Made by a program: the position numbers and the translations under genes. This document shows, piece by piece, positions 13,367-26,351 of a stretch of DNA of 64,000 nt (positions within the stretch are counted from its first letter, which is position 1; each line of letters begins with the position of its first letter). The DNA is from Mesaphorura yosii (lineage: Eukaryota > Arthropoda > Collembola > Poduromorpha > Tullbergiidae), in contig WIXG01000062.1 of assembly GCA_009869945.1 (NCBI GenBank), forward strand, positions 186,001 through 250,000, read 5' to 3'. The notes below the pieces were generated by a model. The model saw only the letters and a list, made by a program, of their open reading frames with translations. It did no database searches and had not been told where the DNA came from.

Positions 13367-16120
13367 AAAAATCGTGTGAACCTGAAAGCGAACCCGGCCA
13401 ACATTCAACCTGTCGAGTGCGCAGCAGTAAAATGAACGGATCAAATTTCCAGTGTCTGCAATTCAGTGCACAGGTTGACCAGCTTAATTGTTCGCAATGC
13501 TGATGATGTAATGTGGCCTAGCCGGGATGTTCCCAACAACCCGCACCGCACCACATCGGCTCAAATGCGAACACTTGTCCTTAATCCTGTCTGAGCAACT
13601 GAATTGATTCACGATCCATTTTGTACGTCTGCTTAGAACTGTGGCTGGCGCCATTAGCGATTAAAGTCTCGCAATTGTATGCTCCAAATTGTTTATCGGA
13701 AATGCGTGAGATTAAACTCGCAGCTATCGCAAATCGCATTATGAAAGATTGAAATTTAAATCCCAAATCACATGTAGCGATTGAGTGGATTAGCATTCTG
13801 ATCGGCGGAAGGTCAAGATACAGCAATTTTCCACTTCGTCCAGCAGCCTCATTCGTTTACATTGAACAGCAGAAAAAGACGTGCTGGACGATGAATAGCA
13901 CAACAGAAGAGATTAATGTATGGTAATCAAGTATAGATATAGACGATACAGAGTTCCCATGTAGAAGTGGTGACTGCGACTCGCGAAGGTGCCTGCCCTG
14001 CAGAGAATGAATGAGATTGTCAAGGCGCATGGTCAAGGTTGGTCGTCCGCCGTCGTGACAGGTCTCTTATTGTCCCACTCGTGAGCTGGACCATGTCAGT
14101 TTCTGTGGGAAAAAGAGAAACCTTCAGTTTTCAGGGAAACCTGCCAGCAACCACTACGTAAAGGGCACCTTTTCCCTTGAAATCTCACTTTTCCCACTGT
14201 GCACGCATTATGCTAAGCATCAGCCGCCGTCTAAATATTAAATACAAACACAGATCTGGCGAAGATTTATTTTTTGTGCGTACTGCACCAGCAGCAAACC
14301 TTTTCCATTCATACTTCGCATGTAATTGTAATGAGAGTGGGATAATAATGCATTACCTTGTTTGTCCCTGTGCAGCAGCAGGAGCAGCAAGGCAGACAGC
14401 AGATATAAAAATATTAACAAGAGATTTTCTCCCTTTAACGGTACACGGTACAGTGTTTTTGTGTTCATCATTCACACACTCTCACAATAATAATCTTCAT
14501 CGCCCGAGATCAAAAGTTTCCTCTTTATATATGCTCGGTTCAATTTTCAAGGTGTTTTGTTCCAAACTCCAAACGTTTCCAAATGCAATATGTAAATGAA
14601 TCACTTTGGAGTTCATCCAGAATTCGAATTCTCCCCTTTGTGCACCCAAAATACTCTCGATTTTTAAAAAGAAAGCTGTAACGGTAAATCGGTAGCATTT
14701 TCCTGCAAAGTGTCTCAATTTGATTCAGTGCCGATTTTTTTGCTCGTGCTTCATGTATGGCTCCTTCGTTCCGTTCTTTGTCAAGCCCAGTTTTACTTCT
14801 TCATGCGTTCTAGTATTTTCTTGAATCTCCAATGCATTTAATGAATGATATTGGATAAAGGACATTTTTATTAGGTTGAGGAAGGGTTGATACGTCGCAG
14901 TATCGTCGATGTTGAAATGCCGACGTCACATCCTGCCTCAACGCCTCCTGAATCAACTGGCATTAAATTCGTCTTCACCTAACTTCCTTGATGTTCCGGA
15001 AACCTGTTAAATTAAGTCGAAGTAAGCCCAGTCTTTAGGGTAAGTGAGCGGTATTGGACCAAAAACAAGCTTAAAGCCAATAGCTTGAAATAATTACCGA
15101 AACACCGCTAATCAGCCTGCACGTCAAGATAATACGTTCAAGTCGATGGTCAATTGTACTTTGCACCTGCACCTGACTGAATCGGGACGTCCTTTTCTTC
15201 GTATTTCTGTCATCTTTACTTAACAATTGAGACGGCATCATAAATCTGAAATGAACTTCTTTCAGTCACGGTGTCGCAGCTCACAGCGTGCCGCCGGTCT
15301 TCATCTCCACGCTCCTCATTTTATGAATGAAATCACCTACTCAATTGACGTGCTCCATTGCGCTCCTGAGAGATACATAATGCAAAATGAATGAACCGAG
15401 TTCATCGTATTCTTCACACGACAAAAGGACTTTAAATAGCGGTATGTCCAGTTTGGCTGCAAGAATTGCAGTACTCCCACAATAGTCACTGCTCGCTTGG
15501 TTAATTCATGCCGGCGATGACCTCACAGACAGTTCGTATTCAGTTTCGTATCAAAACTATTGTCATTTCGTTTTAAGGCCCAGTGCCTCTTTTCAAGACG
15601 ATGAATGAAGAAGAAATCGTCCACTTCACTCGGGCGATTGTTTTGCAGCCTCGACAGTGAATAGGCGATGATCACCGCTGGAAGAAGAATTGAGCCAAGA
15701 CAAAACACCTCTTCAAAAGGTACGCCAGAAGAAATCCATTGATACAATAACAATGGAACAGAAACTGATTCAGCGGCGGAGAACGAATTTGAATTGAAAG
15801 TTGCTGAATTGTTACCTGGCTGGCTCGGCCTTCTGGAATATGCTGGAGTGAGCCGAACACCTGTAATTCAAATTAGAGTAACCTTTTCTCAAGATTTTTA
15901 AAGTCCAGCGCCGCTGTAGCTTCCCATCGCGGCGTGGTGTTCAAGTTTCTCGTGCACCGCTCGATATTGAAGGATTGTGGATCTCCTGGCCTGAGATTCT
16001 CCAACCTCATCGTCATTTCTGCCCTCGTCGTAAAAAACTAGATCGGAAATTATGACCTGATTGCAAGCGTTCTGTTTGTCCAAGTCCCAGTGTCCCAGGT
16101 CTAAAATTATAGAACGAAGT

Positions 16121-16146
16121 CCGTTCCGTTCTTCCGTTCCGTTCTT
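16121..16146. repeat. 13-base tandem duplication
   Basis: CCGTTCCGTTCTT occurs twice, exactly and back to back. The flanks GAACGAAG and CTTCGCTTCG add local inverted symmetry. It is a small simple repeat with no known role. Confidence 0.8.
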
Positions 16147-16980
16147 CGCTTCGTAAGAGGACACTTGAAAGGAAAGGATACGATTATTTGTATTTGAACA
16201 ATGAGTTAATAAATAAAATATCTCAGCCCTTCTCTTCTGAACTGCTTCAACCGGAATAACCCTTGTTTTACTTTATTCACTCCATAGCCATAACCATGCC
16301 GTCATTGAAGTTTGCTATTGCTGCTTCTGCTGATTCTGAAGATCACGACAAAGATGAATTCTGTAAAGGAAATCTCGTTCCAGATTCTGAAATGGAAGGC
16401 TGTACCATGAATCATGCTTAGGAGTAATTTAGGTCATCTAGTGAAGCGTCTCGCGTATGTCGTGCCCTGAGCGCGCTGGCAATTACTCGTACTAATGGTA
16501 ATTGTTGAGGTTCTAAAATCATAAAAGATTAAGGTAGGTCGTAAAATGCGAAAGCCATCAGGTGTGGACAACATAATGCACACGCAGCAGCAGCAGACGC
16601 AAAAGCCATTACCGTGTTTTATGGACAGGAGGGCTGAACTTGAAAAATTATTAAATTTATTGCTAATTAGTTGTTCTTTGTGGCTGTGGTCGTGGTCGAA
16701 TGGGTTACTTCTTAATAGATTATGTATTACAGAACGTACGCGTTCACGATTATACTCCATTCATTCATAGTCCATCTCGCCGTGTCGTTGAAGCGCAGCA
16801 GGATCGAGCAATTAGTAATTGTACGCGGATCCTGAATGTGTCTGCAAGGCTATTGTGGAGATTTAATGGAATTACGTACTTACAAGGAGCACTAATTGTT
16901 ATCCCTTTCCTGTGCTGCGCTGTGCTACTGCCTTGTTTAAAAGACCCGAGTGGTTGACTAGATTATATTTAGTACGCATT

Positions 16981-17007
16981 ATGCCATGGTTTATGGCATC
17001 ATGGCAT
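16981..17007. repeat. Short hairpin with a third half-copy
   Basis: ATGCCAT (16981-16987) and ATGGCAT (16993-16999) can pair around a five-base loop. A second ATGGCAT follows at 17001-17007. This is a minor local repeat. Confidence 0.6.
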
Positions 17008-18047
17008 TTGTCTTTAATACGAGCAAGCGTACGTCTGCTCTGCTTCGACTGGAGAGGATATAAGGAGGTGATTTGTCGTTTCCGGACTCCTGAAACTCTT
17101 GACTGGCCTTCCTCTGTTCTATTTCTCCACTCTTTTCATATTCATAAATCTTTGGAAGAATGCCTCAATAATGTAATGAGAGTCCGGGCGAGTGTGCCAT
17201 AAGGTGAATATGCGGGCGGGACTGGAATTCAAATTTTATGGATGTAAACTGAGGTCAGTTTTCATCGATAATAACCTCCAAGCGCCCATCAGTGGTACTT
17301 AATCATTGAGAAATGTCTATGAATTGTCTTTAGTTTGCAATTGTGAGTTCAGCTGCCTGTGAATGAATGGTGAATGCACCTTCATGATCCCAGTACACTC
17401 AAAATGCGAATGCTGATCAAGATTAATCCCACGATGAATTTGCAGGGCGACACCAAACTCCGTGGTCCTGTCTTGATCTGGCGTATTCTAGTTCAAGTTT
17501 ATTATTAACCTTGCTCTTTGTAAGGTGCCATACTTGGAGATTTCATATTAACGAATTTCACTCTTATCTGTCGCGTGATCGCCGTGCATCACTTGGAAGG
17601 TTTTCTTTTATGGTCTTGGCGTTTGGCTGGCGCGTCTTCGTCTTCTGCATCAATCAGATATCGGGTCAACATTATCTACAACCTCGTACACTTACGTTGC
17701 ATGTTTTTTTATTTATTAAACGGTACTCCATCGCGTACGAAGATTAAAGAGAGTTCCGTCGTTGTCGCATTCGCAATTCGCATTGTTAATACTCGGCCGC
17801 ATTCTTCCCGGCTGGCTGCGATAGAAATCTTTGACATTCTCCTGCCTCTTCTTCAGTGACTGCTGCTATCAAATTGCACCAATTTATATTTAATGCGGCT
17901 ATTGTTGGTCAATGTGCGCAGAGTGCAGTGCAGTGCAGAAGTTCATCATCTTATTTTGGCAAACGTAATTTCGTGTACCGTACCGTGCATTGATAACCTG
18001 TCACGCTTGCTGTCACGTTGACTTGATTCTTGCCTGCCTGCCAAATG

Positions 18048-18251
18048 CCGGCCGGCCAACCTGCTGCTTTTGAACTCGTTGCTCATATCAGTACCATCAT
18101 CGGCCATCAGCATCATCGAGATCCAATTCCAATACAGCCACAACACAACACGTCATGGTATGCCATGACATGACATGCTATTAATAAGAAGACGACTCGG
18201 CTTCCGTTAACTCGTCCACATGTCGATTGTCGACTGCTCAACCGGCCGGCC
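18048..18251. repeat. Pair of CCGGCCGGCC palindromes
   Basis: The ten-base palindrome CCGGCCGGCC lies at 18048-18057 and again at 18242-18251, each followed by A. The flanks do not otherwise match. This is unusual in AT-rich DNA, but the meaning is unknown. Confidence 0.7.
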
Positions 18252-21200
18252 AGCAACACACGAGTGTAGGTGTAATGCGAGCTTGTGTTTGTATGTCGAA
18301 CCTGATTAGGTTTGACAATGGAAACTTCATTCATTCATTTCATTGCAATTACGGGCCAATCTCACTACAACAATCCTCCGTTACAATAAATGATGAACGC
18401 TTTGATCCACTAACTCGAATATTATTGAGTTATTCTTAGCTTTTTGCCACTCAGGTCATCAACACCGAACGCGAGATTAATGTCAAAAGGATTTGTGCAA
18501 TTTTTGAGGAAAATTTCGCTGCCGAATCTGCAGAGTGCAAAAAGATTTACACGAGTCAAGTTAAATTACGTGCGTAAAAGGTTCGGGGTATTTTTCTCCC
18601 AGTGCCGAGCGCCTGCAAATCCTTTTGTTTCGAGCAGTGCCATAAAAATGTACGCAGCACGGAGCAGCGCTGAATGGTAAAGCAGGGCATTATTTCCACT
18701 GCCTGCTGTGATGTTGTTCTGACACTTCCTCTCAGATTCCTTTTATCTTGCAGTACATTCGTAATAATAACACATGTATTTGAAGATAATTACACCATGT
18801 CACTGTTTGTGAGATAAGACGAGAAAAATATTTCACCATTGTAATTTAGAAACACTTGTTGGAGAGACCGCAACTTAATCCGATTGAACTGTGTGCTTGT
18901 AATCCAAATGCATTATAATGATTAGGACAAGATAAACAACACCGGCTGCAGACGGGCGACTTGACGAAACGAGTGGCGAGTGCGCACGCACTTTGGCTTG
19001 ATTTGGCTATTATCATGGCTTTCATCGAATGAGAACAGCTATTCGAGATGTTTCTCTGCTTCCAGTGGAAGAAACCCGCAATCAACACACTTCTTTGAGG
19101 ATATTCACATTCAGACGAGAAATGCAACGCTCGGAGTCAACAAAACTCTAATTTTAGTATTTTGCACGAGAAATTAGCTTTGTAAGTCAACAACTGCGGT
19201 GATTCATTGAAAACTAAGAAATCTTGAACATCTTGTTTCATTTCTTTGGTAAACTTGTCCTTAAACTGTAAGATTGAATTGATTAGGCTATGAATTAATT
19301 CAATAACATACCGTTCTGTAGCTAGTTGTTCATCGCACTCAGCATCTTGCTTTGAGAGGTCAATATTTGCCGTTGTCGTTTTGATCTCTCGCATGCCACA
19401 CTTTCAACCTGCTGAACTGACATTTATCTGATTTGATTAGGAGATGCGTCGATAAAGTTGATGCTTGACGCATGCTAAATGCATCCACGGCCTCTCAAAA
19501 TTCATGCATTGCATTTCAATTCAAATCGAACCACTTCACAGCTCACGGTTAGTGACTTTCTATGGACTGTTTATGCGTAAAAAATGTAAATGCAACGAAA
19601 CGCACACAAACAACTTGTCAACTTAAAGTCAAAATACGTTGCCACATTATTTTCACTGAAGCTCATTGAACTGCGCGGCCGAGATGGTGAGGAATAACCG
19701 ATTAATTCAGTTTGAATCGAATCAAGTGCATCATTCAATGAACTCCATTGAAACCGGACACAAGCGGCAGAGGTTTTTCATCTTTATTCCGATTCCTAAT
19801 AATACAGAAAAATTCTGGTCACTTTCTTTGCAGGGTGAAGAAATGTGCTCGTGCTCGCCTATCATTACGAGTCGAAATATCATAATGACATTCGGAAGCA
19901 CGGGTTCTCAAATTTGTACATATGTTTATGAGTTCATTCTGTTGTTTTCTTCCATACCGTTACGTCTTACACCTGTTGCGCAACAACCAACAACTGGACA
20001 CAAGGCCGAGAGACCAGCAACTGCCTTCTTGACTTCAAGTTCCGGCTTTTATCTGTGTGTCCTATCCATTATTGCTCGCTTTGAGCTTCTCACGTGAAAT
20101 AAACCAAGATTTCATTGCTTACTGCTTTGACGTAGAAAGTGAATGCACGTATTTAGCATCATTTATTAACAAATCGGTATTTATTTGGGATTAAAGTCCA
20201 CCTTCTCGTACTTTGGACTCGAATAAACACCATCAAAGAATCTAATTCCTGAATACGGCTTTGAACATACCCTCGTAAACTGTCATAGACGACGGATTAC
20301 TGAATTCCTCAATCAATGAACCGCTTAATCAGTGACGTGTTCTTGCCCTTGTGATCGACTTGTTTTGGTACTGAACCCTGGATATGAAATAGTGAGACAG
20401 GTTAAAATCCGATCTTAACTGTGACTTTGTAGGATGGTCTCGGCATGTGACCTGCCATGACTTCGCTTTAAGAGCCTTATCCATTCTGCATCTGGACTTA
20501 ATTTACGCAAACAACAATCCAGACGTCTGAATCATCAACCATAACATCACGTTGGCAAATTCCAGACGTCAGTTTAGTGCTCAGACGACCGACGAGTCTG
20601 ACTGGATTGCAAAATGGAAAATGGCACAAGATTAACCACAAGCATTTTTGTGTTCTGTCAGAATTTTATGATCTTACAAATTTATGATTATTGCCCTCCG
20701 TAAAGCGAGATACGCAACTCATTTGTAGAAATCTTAAACGATTTTTTGCCAGTTGGGCGCTCTGTGAAAAGATACAAATTACTCTCGCACCGGTAATAAT
20801 ATGGGGATCATAAATTAAGCAAGGTTACTTTTACTTGGTTGACCCCGCGTTAAAATGCAGGTCACTCTCTCGTAATGATTTCTCATCTCACTTATTACAA
20901 GAACCAATTGAGCACTAGGCAAGCTGCGTATGAATGAGAACAGATCACACAAGAATGTCCGCAACGCGTGCACTCAATTGTCAGGCAGTTCCTTTTCTTG
21001 TTGTCTTGAACGTCATTGTACTTTCAAGAGTCTGACCTTTGACCCGCTGAAAGAGTCGAGCAACAAGCATCCTGTAAATCTGAACACAGAAGAAAAGGCG
21101 CGCAGGTAGGCAGTTAAGACAGAAATTGAAATATGCATGAATTTTTTACCTTCCTCCTTCGAGTCAGAGTTTGAGGTTTTGACGATTGAATAGAATTAAA

Positions 21201-24200
21201 TTGAGAAGTTGAGAACTGAGCAGCCAGAATTATTGCCAATTTGTTCACAGACGCTGAACAATGGCGAGGCAGAATAATAAAATGTAATCCGATCGAATCT
21301 CGTTATCTTGTAGAAAGTCGGAGTGCAGCAATGCAAAGTGCGAATGTGAATTCTTGTTGCTTCCGCCCGCCGCCGCCGTTGCTGCCTGTCAGGCTGTCAT
21401 GTCATTGCTCTGAGTGTGGTACAAAGTACAAATATGCAAGAGCCTCAGTTGGCGGATAGCGGAATAATGCAGCAAAACAGGACGACACTTGTTCAGAATT
21501 CAATTTAAGCTGTGACTGTTACACCTAAACCGTTTACAGTTTACAAGTTTCAGAAATCGCACCAGCATGGAAGCAGAGCATTTAATCAAGTGGTCAGCGG
21601 GTGAGCTCACGTCACGACACTTCTCCTAGGCATCTGGTCTCTGTTAATGCGAATAGAATCTCTCTCGAGTTTCGACACCCAAAGCATCGAGATTTCAATT
21701 GTCAATTGTAAAACAAATAGATTTCCTAACCCAACTCAGGAATTTGTCAACAGCTTGTAAGAAAAACACTTGCTGTGATTGTTGTTGTCACCAAAGCTAA
21801 TCAAGCAAGGTAAAATAGCGATGCGTTCAATGCGGCTGGCTTCCATGAAGCAACAGTTGTTTCTTAGAAGCCGGGGCGATGCCGTTAGAGTGTTGCATAA
21901 CAGGTTGCCGAATTCGATCAAAATTCCTCTTTCTATTGTTAACGTTACTACCAGAACTGATAGTAAGAACCAACTACAACTTGAGTTGCAACTGTACGCA
22001 TGATTGAGCCATAAAACAAACAGGTTTACGGCTGAGAAGTCTGCTACAAATGTTCGTTGTGGCTTTCCCTTACTGGCTGTCTGCTCTGGATTGGCAAGTT
22101 CTCATATTTCACTGATCACTGAATAACCTGTTAATTACTTTTCTGCATCACATCGTGCTAATTAGAATTCGAATCGTAATTGAAGCAAGTGCTAGGACTC
22201 TGGGACACTCGAAATAAATCGGCGCTTCTGCTCCGTCCTTTAACCTTTGCGAAAAGTGTGCAAAATTCTGGGGCAGAAAAAATTCGCGTGTCAGTGAATC
22301 TTTTTTGCGCAATCTTCCCTTCCAAAAATGCAAATGCAGAGTTGACTTGATTGAAATCTAGTTTTCCAGTTTGTGTCTGTTTCCATGCATGGGCCACAGT
22401 TGAGGCTGAGGTCAAGAGAAGTCAAGTGAGCAATTGATGCAATTATGATTAGCTGTTTAAGTGTATTCAAATTGGCCATTTACGTCGACAAACTCGCATT
22501 TACACAAGACTAATGTTGACTGCCGTGAAGGAAATGTTGCGACCCGATAATTATAAAGAAATTAATACGCAAGATAAGAGAGGTATAAATGACAAGTCTA
22601 CTACAGTCCATTAACGATTACGCAACCACGTTTGGCGTTTAGTGTAACGACAAATCTTGTGCTAATGTGTCAAGTGTCAATGTACTGCTCACACGCGGCT
22701 CTGCACTGCAATCACCTGTCATTTTGAAATATGTAGCATTAATCTGTTCATTGTTGGCAATTATGTCATTACAGGACAATTTACGTATCGGTAAATCGCA
22801 GTCATTCATTCATGCTTGAGTAAATGAGGCGATTCGACTTGATTCAACAAAAGTGGGACAATTTTCTTGTCGAAATCTTGAACTGATAGGTCAAATGCGT
22901 AACTTGCGTCCATTGACCATTGAATACAACAACGTCTCGCGACGGGCACGAGACCATCTTCCTAGACTGACGGCTGAAATATGGGAATTTGTCGACTATA
23001 ATCTTTCGACTAGAAGTTATAAAGTCGTTACTTTACAATTGTGAAAACGGAGTGTGGAGTCTGCCGTTGCTTGTCGTTTGATACCTCGAACAACTCTTGA
23101 AACCGTCGTAAAGCATCATTGAAAAAGCCGTAAAAGCACAAAGTAGAGAATTTAACATGATTACGCCATTTTGATGCTAAACTTAACGACTTGACTTGGT
23201 CTGCTTCGGGCTGAGAGTGGCACAAATAATTTAACAACCTGCGAATGTGAATACGAAATGCGAATTAGGATAACAAAGTGAATTAAGATCGTAAAATTGG
23301 TTTGTTTGTGGCTTGAGCCGAGACGAGAAACAAGTGGTTGAACTAAAATGGAATTGGGAAATGAAGACACAGAACAGAACCAAATGTGTAACTGTTTATT
23401 TATGTAGCATCGCGCGAGGTGCTGCGAGTGCCACGCCATGTAATTTGTACCATTGTTTTATTACCTGCCAGCGCTAAAAATAAACTTTGATTGATGTGAG
23501 TATCACTCGCTTGGATCTCCCGTCCACTCCACTCCGACAAGAAACGCAATGCCTTGCAGAAACCATGGCGTAATGTAATTACATGGTGTAAGGCAAAACT
23601 AGAGCACAGCACAGTGCAGTAAAATTAATGATGATCGCAAATCGCGACAGGCAATAGCAAATTACAGGTGTAGCATTTCTCAGAACTCAGATTCAGAATT
23701 AAGGAATTTGAATTTGTCAATATATCAATGCTGTGGTGTCTGCAATGCTTGCTCGCCAATGATACCTTAATCAAAACTCCAAATTACAAGTCAAGTACTC
23801 CCAGCTTCAGAGGACACGGTCAATGCTCAATTCATGAAAGCTATCGAACGAATGCATTTTCTCTCGCAGGTATCTTTTTACTCGGTGCTCTATAAATAAA
23901 AATACATGTAAGTGATCATTATTTGAAGATGCTGCTCGTATCCGTATTGCCTTTGCTATTTCTATTGCTGTTGCTATTATTTAGAGATCACAATCTTATT
24001 GTATTCGCATTGTGTTCGTTTCGTACTGATTTCTGCCACTACCGTCATAACTTTCATGCTTCATGCGTGCAATATCAAATGCTCGTGCAGGTAAAAAAAA
24101 TTGACAGCTAGATTGAAAAGACAAGTTGATGAAGATGAGTTGCGGATGATGATTACAACAACAACAATGAAGCGGTGTAGAGCAGGGCATTAGAGCAATG

Positions 24201-26244
24201 ATCGAAAAAATCAAGTGTGATGAATCGCTTTTCGAGTTGCGTCGCCGTCGTGGTGAGGTGAGAAGATGAAATTTTGCATAAGTGCCTGCGTGCCAAGTAC
24301 CGTGAATACTGTGTTTAGCGCAGATCGTTTATCGTTTACCTCTTCGGTTCGTTGCGACGGTGCGGTATGACCAACTGACTGACTGAACCAAAGAACTCGT
24401 ACGCGTACGTAGACATGTAATTATCATGTTGGGGAATTTGACGGCAGGTTCGAAGTGAATGCGTAAACGGAAATTCCTTCCATTGTGCACCGCGTTGAAT
24501 TGTGGACGAAATTGAAATTATAAATTGCGTTTGCGATTTGAGCTCGTCGTAAATTATTGCGCCGCGTCGCGCTGCGAGGATCAAAAAAAGAAATCCGGCA
24601 TTCTTTGAATTGGACGATTTCAGATTTGAAAGCAACTTTCTCTTAATACCGTGCATTTTACGTTTGCCGCTCTGCATCGGAGCAGTAAATTGATTACAAC
24701 ATTGTGTTGATTTATAAAATGGTGATGGCGAATAGGAAAATGGCTCACATGCTGCTGGTCAGAAAGATAGACAGGGCAGGAGAAGAATTAAGAAATCATT
24801 GTTACAAAGTGCTAGTGTAAGAATTCAATCTACAAATCTCTTGGTTTTGGCTAAAAGATGAGCTTTAAGCTTAGTCAGACACCGAAAAGCCAAAGCCAAG
24901 AGGCGAGCGGCGAGTGGCGTCATAAATTATTTACGACTTTAAACTCAAACTTTACGAGCTGTGAGCATGAGCATGAACAGCTTGGCTTGAGATTGCGAAA
25001 GAGGAATCTGTCGTCACTTTCTTTCTTGTCAGCTGCTCCATTGGTGTCGTCGCTCGGCAATACTTGCATAAAAATGAAAGAGACTTTAATAACTGAGTTT
25101 ATTATCCCAGATCGTGAACTAAAATTAGGAGCTTCTTGAGCGTGAAAATTGCACGTTCGTCTTCTTCGAGATCGCGAGTTTGGTATTACAATTCACGATT
25201 TCATCAACGTTAAACGATTTAACTCTTTCATATCTTGTCTTATCTCACCACGTTCGTCTCACGTTGCCTCTTCGACTATTTCGATTCCGAACATCCAAGC
25301 CTGAATGCTGGAATCTCTGCTGCTGCGCTGAGGTGAGCTGATCCTATAGAAGGTTAATTGTAATGTTCAAGGTGACGCATGAACGAATGCGTTGCCCCTC
25401 CAAGCAAGCAATGGCAAGTGTATTGACCTTGCAACCGCTTTGCTTTTGCCTTTGTATTATTCCATTGCTGTAGAGCCAATTACCAATTTATCCTCATTAG
25501 GAGTCTAATTCCAGTTGAACCACCTGCTTGCCATAAAATTAGGGATTCAGACTTATAAATACTGCCAAGCACAAACGAGAATTGGATTGACCTTTGCATA
25601 ATTTTGTGGCTCCATTAACATTGAACGGAGAGCAGGTTTGTAGATTTTGTTTTCAAGTTGACAAGTTGGGTGCATATGGAAAGCATCCTCGTAATCGTGA
25701 TCGTGATCTTTGGACGAACAACTGTTTGACTCTTCCTTTTTAATTCCCAGCGTTCCAAGCTGCGTTGCGTGATTATAATGTGATGCGTCTGTTTCAAAAA
25801 TCAAAGTGTCCTGCGTTCGTTTATACGTTTAATAAAATGTGTGCAGATTTATTACCGTAATTCCATAATGATTATTACATGAGCCAAGCGGCTATCATCG
25901 CTAATCGCTGAATACGAATTATAAAAGTAGATTAACTCTAGTAAATACGTATAAAATATACATGCTAAATATTGACATCTTGCAAAATTGGACTTGAGGA
26001 ACTGCGGACTGCGGCTCGTTCAAGATAAGTCGCTTGTATCGTACAAGAAAGGCAGGCATAAGACTGATTACGCGATTACTAAAAGGTAATAATGGCACTT
26101 CAATACAAGTACACGGTTCGACAAGACTGGAATTTACGCGTTACTACTGTATCCTTGCTGGACCGAGAAAAAGCACTTAATGCAGCCAGCAGCCTGCTTA
26201 CGTTAATTAAAATTATTACAGCTATTGGCATTGGAAGGTACTTA

Positions 26245-26250
26245 TTTATT
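26245..26250 (-). terminator. Candidate polyadenylation signal for snail
   Basis: TTTATT on the plus strand reads AATAAA on the minus strand, about 100 bases past the snail stop codon. It is the nearest downstream hexamer. A longer 3' untranslated region using other signals is possible. Confidence 0.45.
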
Positions 26251-26351
26251 GGGTGGATAACTTTTGCTTTATGTTTATGAACATGCACTGGATTTGATTT
26301 AACACGCTAAAGTCACTTGACACTGTGTAATAGCGTAATTGCGTTCAAGCT

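Larger units (their letters stand above)
13367..26244. other. Intergenic expanse downstream of snail, no gene recognised
   Basis: This 13-kb stretch holds only short unsupported open frames. Small features noted are a two-copy 13-base tandem at 16121-16146, a hairpin with a third copy of its right half at 16981-17007, a GTGCA run near 17927, and two identical CCGGCCGGCC palindromes at 18048 and 18242. Cis-regulatory elements for snail may lie here, but none can be shown from sequence alone. Confidence 0.45.

Noticed and set aside
14177-14599. 140-codon plus-strand frame
   Set aside because: No domain, no splice context and ordinary composition; open by chance in a long non-coding stretch.
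19666-20097. 143-codon plus-strand frame containing a CTTTGCAG acceptor-like site
   Set aside because: No recognisable motif and no partner exon with matching phase could be found.
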